NCBI RefSeq assembly: GCF_002257565.1
Contig: NZ_CP022736.1
Coordinates: 4,650,001-4,714,000, forward strand
Origin: Herbaspirillum sp. meg3
GTDB taxonomy: Bacteria > Pseudomonadota > Gammaproteobacteria > Burkholderiales > Burkholderiaceae_D
DNA: 64,000 nucleotides
Direction: 5' to 3'
Position 1 is the first letter of the stretch. The number at the start of each line of letters is the position of its first letter. Positions 61,961-64,000 of the stretch are shown here, one piece after another. Both the position numbers and the translations under genes were made by a program. Below the pieces are notes generated by a model. It did not search any database and was not told where the DNA came from. It worked only from the letters and a program-made list of their open reading frames with translations.

Positions 61961-63187
61961 CTAACTGGCTGCATAAAATAAACGACCGACCCATCCCTTC
62001 GCAGAATAAGTCACCGCACCGCACAAACGCCAGCTGGCCTCCAACAAAAGCCGGCGTCCTGCTCGCTCGGCTCGCTCAGCACCCACGAATGGCCGAAATG
62101 CTGTTACTAGCACCGCTTTCAACAATCGCAACCCAAGACCGACATGGCGATGCGCCGTCATATGCGCTTCAAAACGGGCAATATCGTCCGTACCAAGACG
62201 CCCGGATGGGCGAGCTGCCAGCAAGTCAGCGGCCTCCCGCAGCAAACCGGAAAAGCGCGCTTCATAGGTATGCTCAGCCATAACCCGACGAAAACCACGT
62301 TGCGCGGCGGCATCACGCTCTTCGGGATGCTTCAGTAGATGCCTAATTTGAGGAACCAAATCATCGATGGTCGAAAACACTGCCATCTCGGAGCCCACGC
62401 TAAAGTATTTCTCAAGCCGTTCAGCTGGTTCTGTCATTAGAAAACCACCGGCACCGGGAACTTCGAAAATACGCGCCTTTATCTGCCGACTCTTGGTCGG
62501 CAAGATCCCCTTGAACACAACTCCTGAATCGCCGAAATTCAAAGTAATACGTGATTCGCGGATGATGCTCTGCATTTGCTGCGCTGGCACAACCCCATTG
62601 TTCCATCCCTTGCCATAGCAAGCCACCGGAACACCTTGTTGAATCAGCTTGGCAATCCACTGCGGACGATTACCATAAGAAGTGCCGACGAAAGTCACGT
62701 CATGCTTGCACTCTGCAGATGGCAACGGCGCAAGCAGCGCATCGGAGTTCGCCGCCCATTGTAAGAGCCTTACATGCGACATACCGCTCGCGCTCGCACG
62801 TGCCTGCGCTTCCGGATAGGTAGTGGCGTAGAGGTCAAAATACGGCGCCAGAAATCGAGAAAACTGCGCGTATTTCCAAGAGTCGTCAGTAGCCCAGTTG
62901 ATCAGCACAGCACGGGACTTCTCGCGCAAGAGCTCAAGCGTCTCCAGCCAGACTTCGTACCCGAAGAGTACAAAAAAGATCGCATCAGGATCTTCGCGAA
63001 CCACCGTCTTAAGCAAGGCCTGGTTCAGCGCAGCAAAGTCGGTATAGGCGCTCTTATTGTATGACTCAAAAAACACTACGTCATGCCCGAGCTTACGCAG
63101 GGCGGGTAGAAAATTGACATACTCATAGCCTTCGCCACGGCGTGGATCGCCATAGTTATGCTCGCCAAAAACACAAAGGATTTTCAA
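61961..63187 (-). CDS. CgeB-family glycosyltransferase
   Basis: A 408-residue GT-B protein. MKILCVFGEHNYGDP opens it (TTG start overlapping the DUF268 stop, TTGA). INWATDDSWKY is the CgeB-type marker, and the C-terminal donor domain shows VTFVGTSYGNRPQWI, RITLNFGDSG, KARIFEVPGAGGFLMTE and EMAVFSTIDDL. The last 80 residues are basic/hydrophobic and may associate with the membrane. Confidence 0.87.
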   Translation of the reverse strand: MKILCVFGEHNYGDPRRGEGYEYVNFLPALRKLGHDVVFFESYNKSAYTDFAALNQALLKTVVREDPDAIFFVLFGYEVWLETLELLREKSRAVLINWATDDSWKYAQFSRFLAPYFDLYATTYPEAQARASASGMSHVRLLQWAANSDALLAPLPSAECKHDVTFVGTSYGNRPQWIAKLIQQGVPVACYGKGWNNGVVPAQQMQSIIRESRITLNFGDSGVVFKGILPTKSRQIKARIFEVPGAGGFLMTEPAERLEKYFSVGSEMAVFSTIDDLVPQIRHLLKHPEERDAAAQRGFRRVMAEHTYEARFSGLLREAADLLAARPSGRLGTDDIARFEAHMTAHRHVGLGLRLLKAVLVTAFRPFVGAERAERAGRRLLLEASWRLCGAVTYSAKGWVGRLFYAAS

Positions 63188-63975
63188 GATTTTTGAAAAG
63201 TAAACATACCGCAGCCATATTCAAGATCACGAGCATTTTCGAGTACCACATTCTCATGAAATGCACCCGCGTCATCTACCAAAGAAAAATCCACCAACGT
63301 CAACCCGGGAAACATCGCCACGACACTTTCGGCTGCATGCACACGATGCGCATTGAAGCAAATTCGTTCACGCCCCACCGGCAGAGAAAGATACAGCGTT
63401 CCTCCCTGCGCTATCACCCGAGCCAATTCACGAGCAGCCTTGTTAGAACCTTCTGGATCAATTGGATCGCCATAGCGCCCCAGACCGATATGCTCAATGA
63501 CGTGCAAACACGACAGTGAATTTACCGAGTCGTCCGCATTGGACAATGCCAGAATATCGCCACTACCACACGTCAGTCCGGACAAGCGCGCCTTGAGCGG
63601 TCGATAATCAATAAAAGTCACGTCCACGAATGCACTCAACACGCTGATCGTAAGCACGCTTGAACTAATATCGAAATGATGTTGCGGCGCTGACGCGCGA
63701 AGCTTTCTCGCGAGCCAAGCCCCTTGATAGAAATAGTGAGCGTCGAAGGGAGTATGGGTGCTCCAGTCCCCTAGCGAAGGTTGCATGTCCCCATATCGCA
63801 AGATTTGGCCGGTTGCCGCTGCAGCCTTGCGATATCTCGACCAATGCAAAAAAAAGGTCGGCAGATACAGCAAACCGACGATCGGCCTCGGATAGAGCAT
63901 CGCCTTAACCCAGTTTCTTGCTATCGCTCTCAAATTTAAACTCAATTCTTTACTCCTGCGCAGCACAAAAGGCAT
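63184..63975 (-). CDS. DUF268-family methyltransferase-like protein
   Basis: A 263-residue protein. HHFDISSSVLTISVLSAFVDV, then FIDYRPL, SCLHVIEHIGLGRYGDPIDPEGSNKAARELARVI and GGTLYLSLPVGRERICFNAHRV define DUF268, a family of SAM-methyltransferase-like proteins in polysaccharide loci. In-frame stops directly upstream fix the start at 63975. The neighbouring CgeB gene overlaps its stop. Function unproven. Confidence 0.85.
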   Translation of the reverse strand: MPFVLRRSKELSLNLRAIARNWVKAMLYPRPIVGLLYLPTFFLHWSRYRKAAAATGQILRYGDMQPSLGDWSTHTPFDAHYFYQGAWLARKLRASAPQHHFDISSSVLTISVLSAFVDVTFIDYRPLKARLSGLTCGSGDILALSNADDSVNSLSCLHVIEHIGLGRYGDPIDPEGSNKAARELARVIAQGGTLYLSLPVGRERICFNAHRVHAAESVVAMFPGLTLVDFSLVDDAGAFHENVVLENARDLEYGCGMFTFQKS

Positions 63976-64000
63976 TCATCAAACGCCTTCATTTATGTTT

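Noticed and set aside
1..64000. tRNA, rRNA, CRISPR arrays, integrase or transposase genes, att duplications
   Set aside because: I looked for cloverleaf-like segments, regular direct repeats and transposase motifs in the gaps and saw none; covariance-model tools would be needed to exclude small RNAs.

Overview
The window reads as a chromosomal segment of a Gram-negative beta-proteobacterium, most likely Burkholderiales and probably Oxalobacteraceae (Herbaspirillum-like). This is inferred from the order pcm-like / rhodanese / tolC / waaA, a Kdo 3-hydroxylase beside waaA, DUF4148 proteins, Porin_4-type porin, and GC-rich codon use in most of the window. No rRNA, tRNA, CRISPR array, phage or recognisable transposase gene was seen.

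Layout. (1) 1-8310: a CoA-thioester catabolic cluster (two SCP-x-type thiolases, acyl-CoA dehydrogenase, TetR regulator, PaaK-like CoA ligase, enoyl-CoA hydratase/isomerase) with an orphan NrtA/SsuA-like binding protein. A 269-bp multiply nested palindrome lies between the first two genes. (2) 8333-11344: YkgJ-type cysteine protein, LysR and pirin genes (yhaJ-yhaK-like pair) and two small secreted DUF4148-like proteins. (3) 11835-18600: a probable organosulfur utilisation cluster with an SfnB/DszC-like flavin protein, two tandem MetQ-like binding proteins, a MetN-like ATPase, a MetI-like permease, an LLM-family FMN monooxygenase and a DUF3088 protein. (4) 18803-19180: an unrecognised small gene whose start codon lies inside a textbook LexA box.

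(5) 19233-29330: a non-phosphorylating L-fucose (or related deoxysugar) operon on the minus strand: fuconate dehydratase, SDR dehydrogenase, mutarotase, a three-part sugar ABC importer and a lactonase. A porin and an IclR regulator lie divergently on the plus strand. Two homologous palindromic elements of about 120-140 bp follow the permease and porin stop codons. (6) 29428-37587: an unrecognised protein, an MdtAB-like RND pump, and the pcm-like / rhodanese / tolC trio. (7) 37639-44572: acrR divergent from acrA-acrB-oprM, with a near-copy of the enterobacterial AcrR operator between them.

(8) 44666-49264: LPS core genes waaA, kdoO, waaC and a phosphomannomutase/phosphoglucomutase. (9) 49489-63975: a surface-polysaccharide locus of visibly lower GC. 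Four plus-strand genes (flippase, GT2, polymerase-like membrane protein, GT4) face nine minus-strand genes (PglC/WbaP-like phosphoglycosyl transferase, WbpM/CapD-like dehydratase, several glycosyltransferases, DegT aminotransferase, NAD epimerase, TIGR04325 and DUF268 proteins). They probably make, export and assemble an amino-sugar-containing O-antigen or exopolysaccharide.

The least explained items are the nested palindrome at 1283-1551, the 3'-UTR palindrome family at 21227-21348 and 28196-28338, and the SOS-box gene at 18803.
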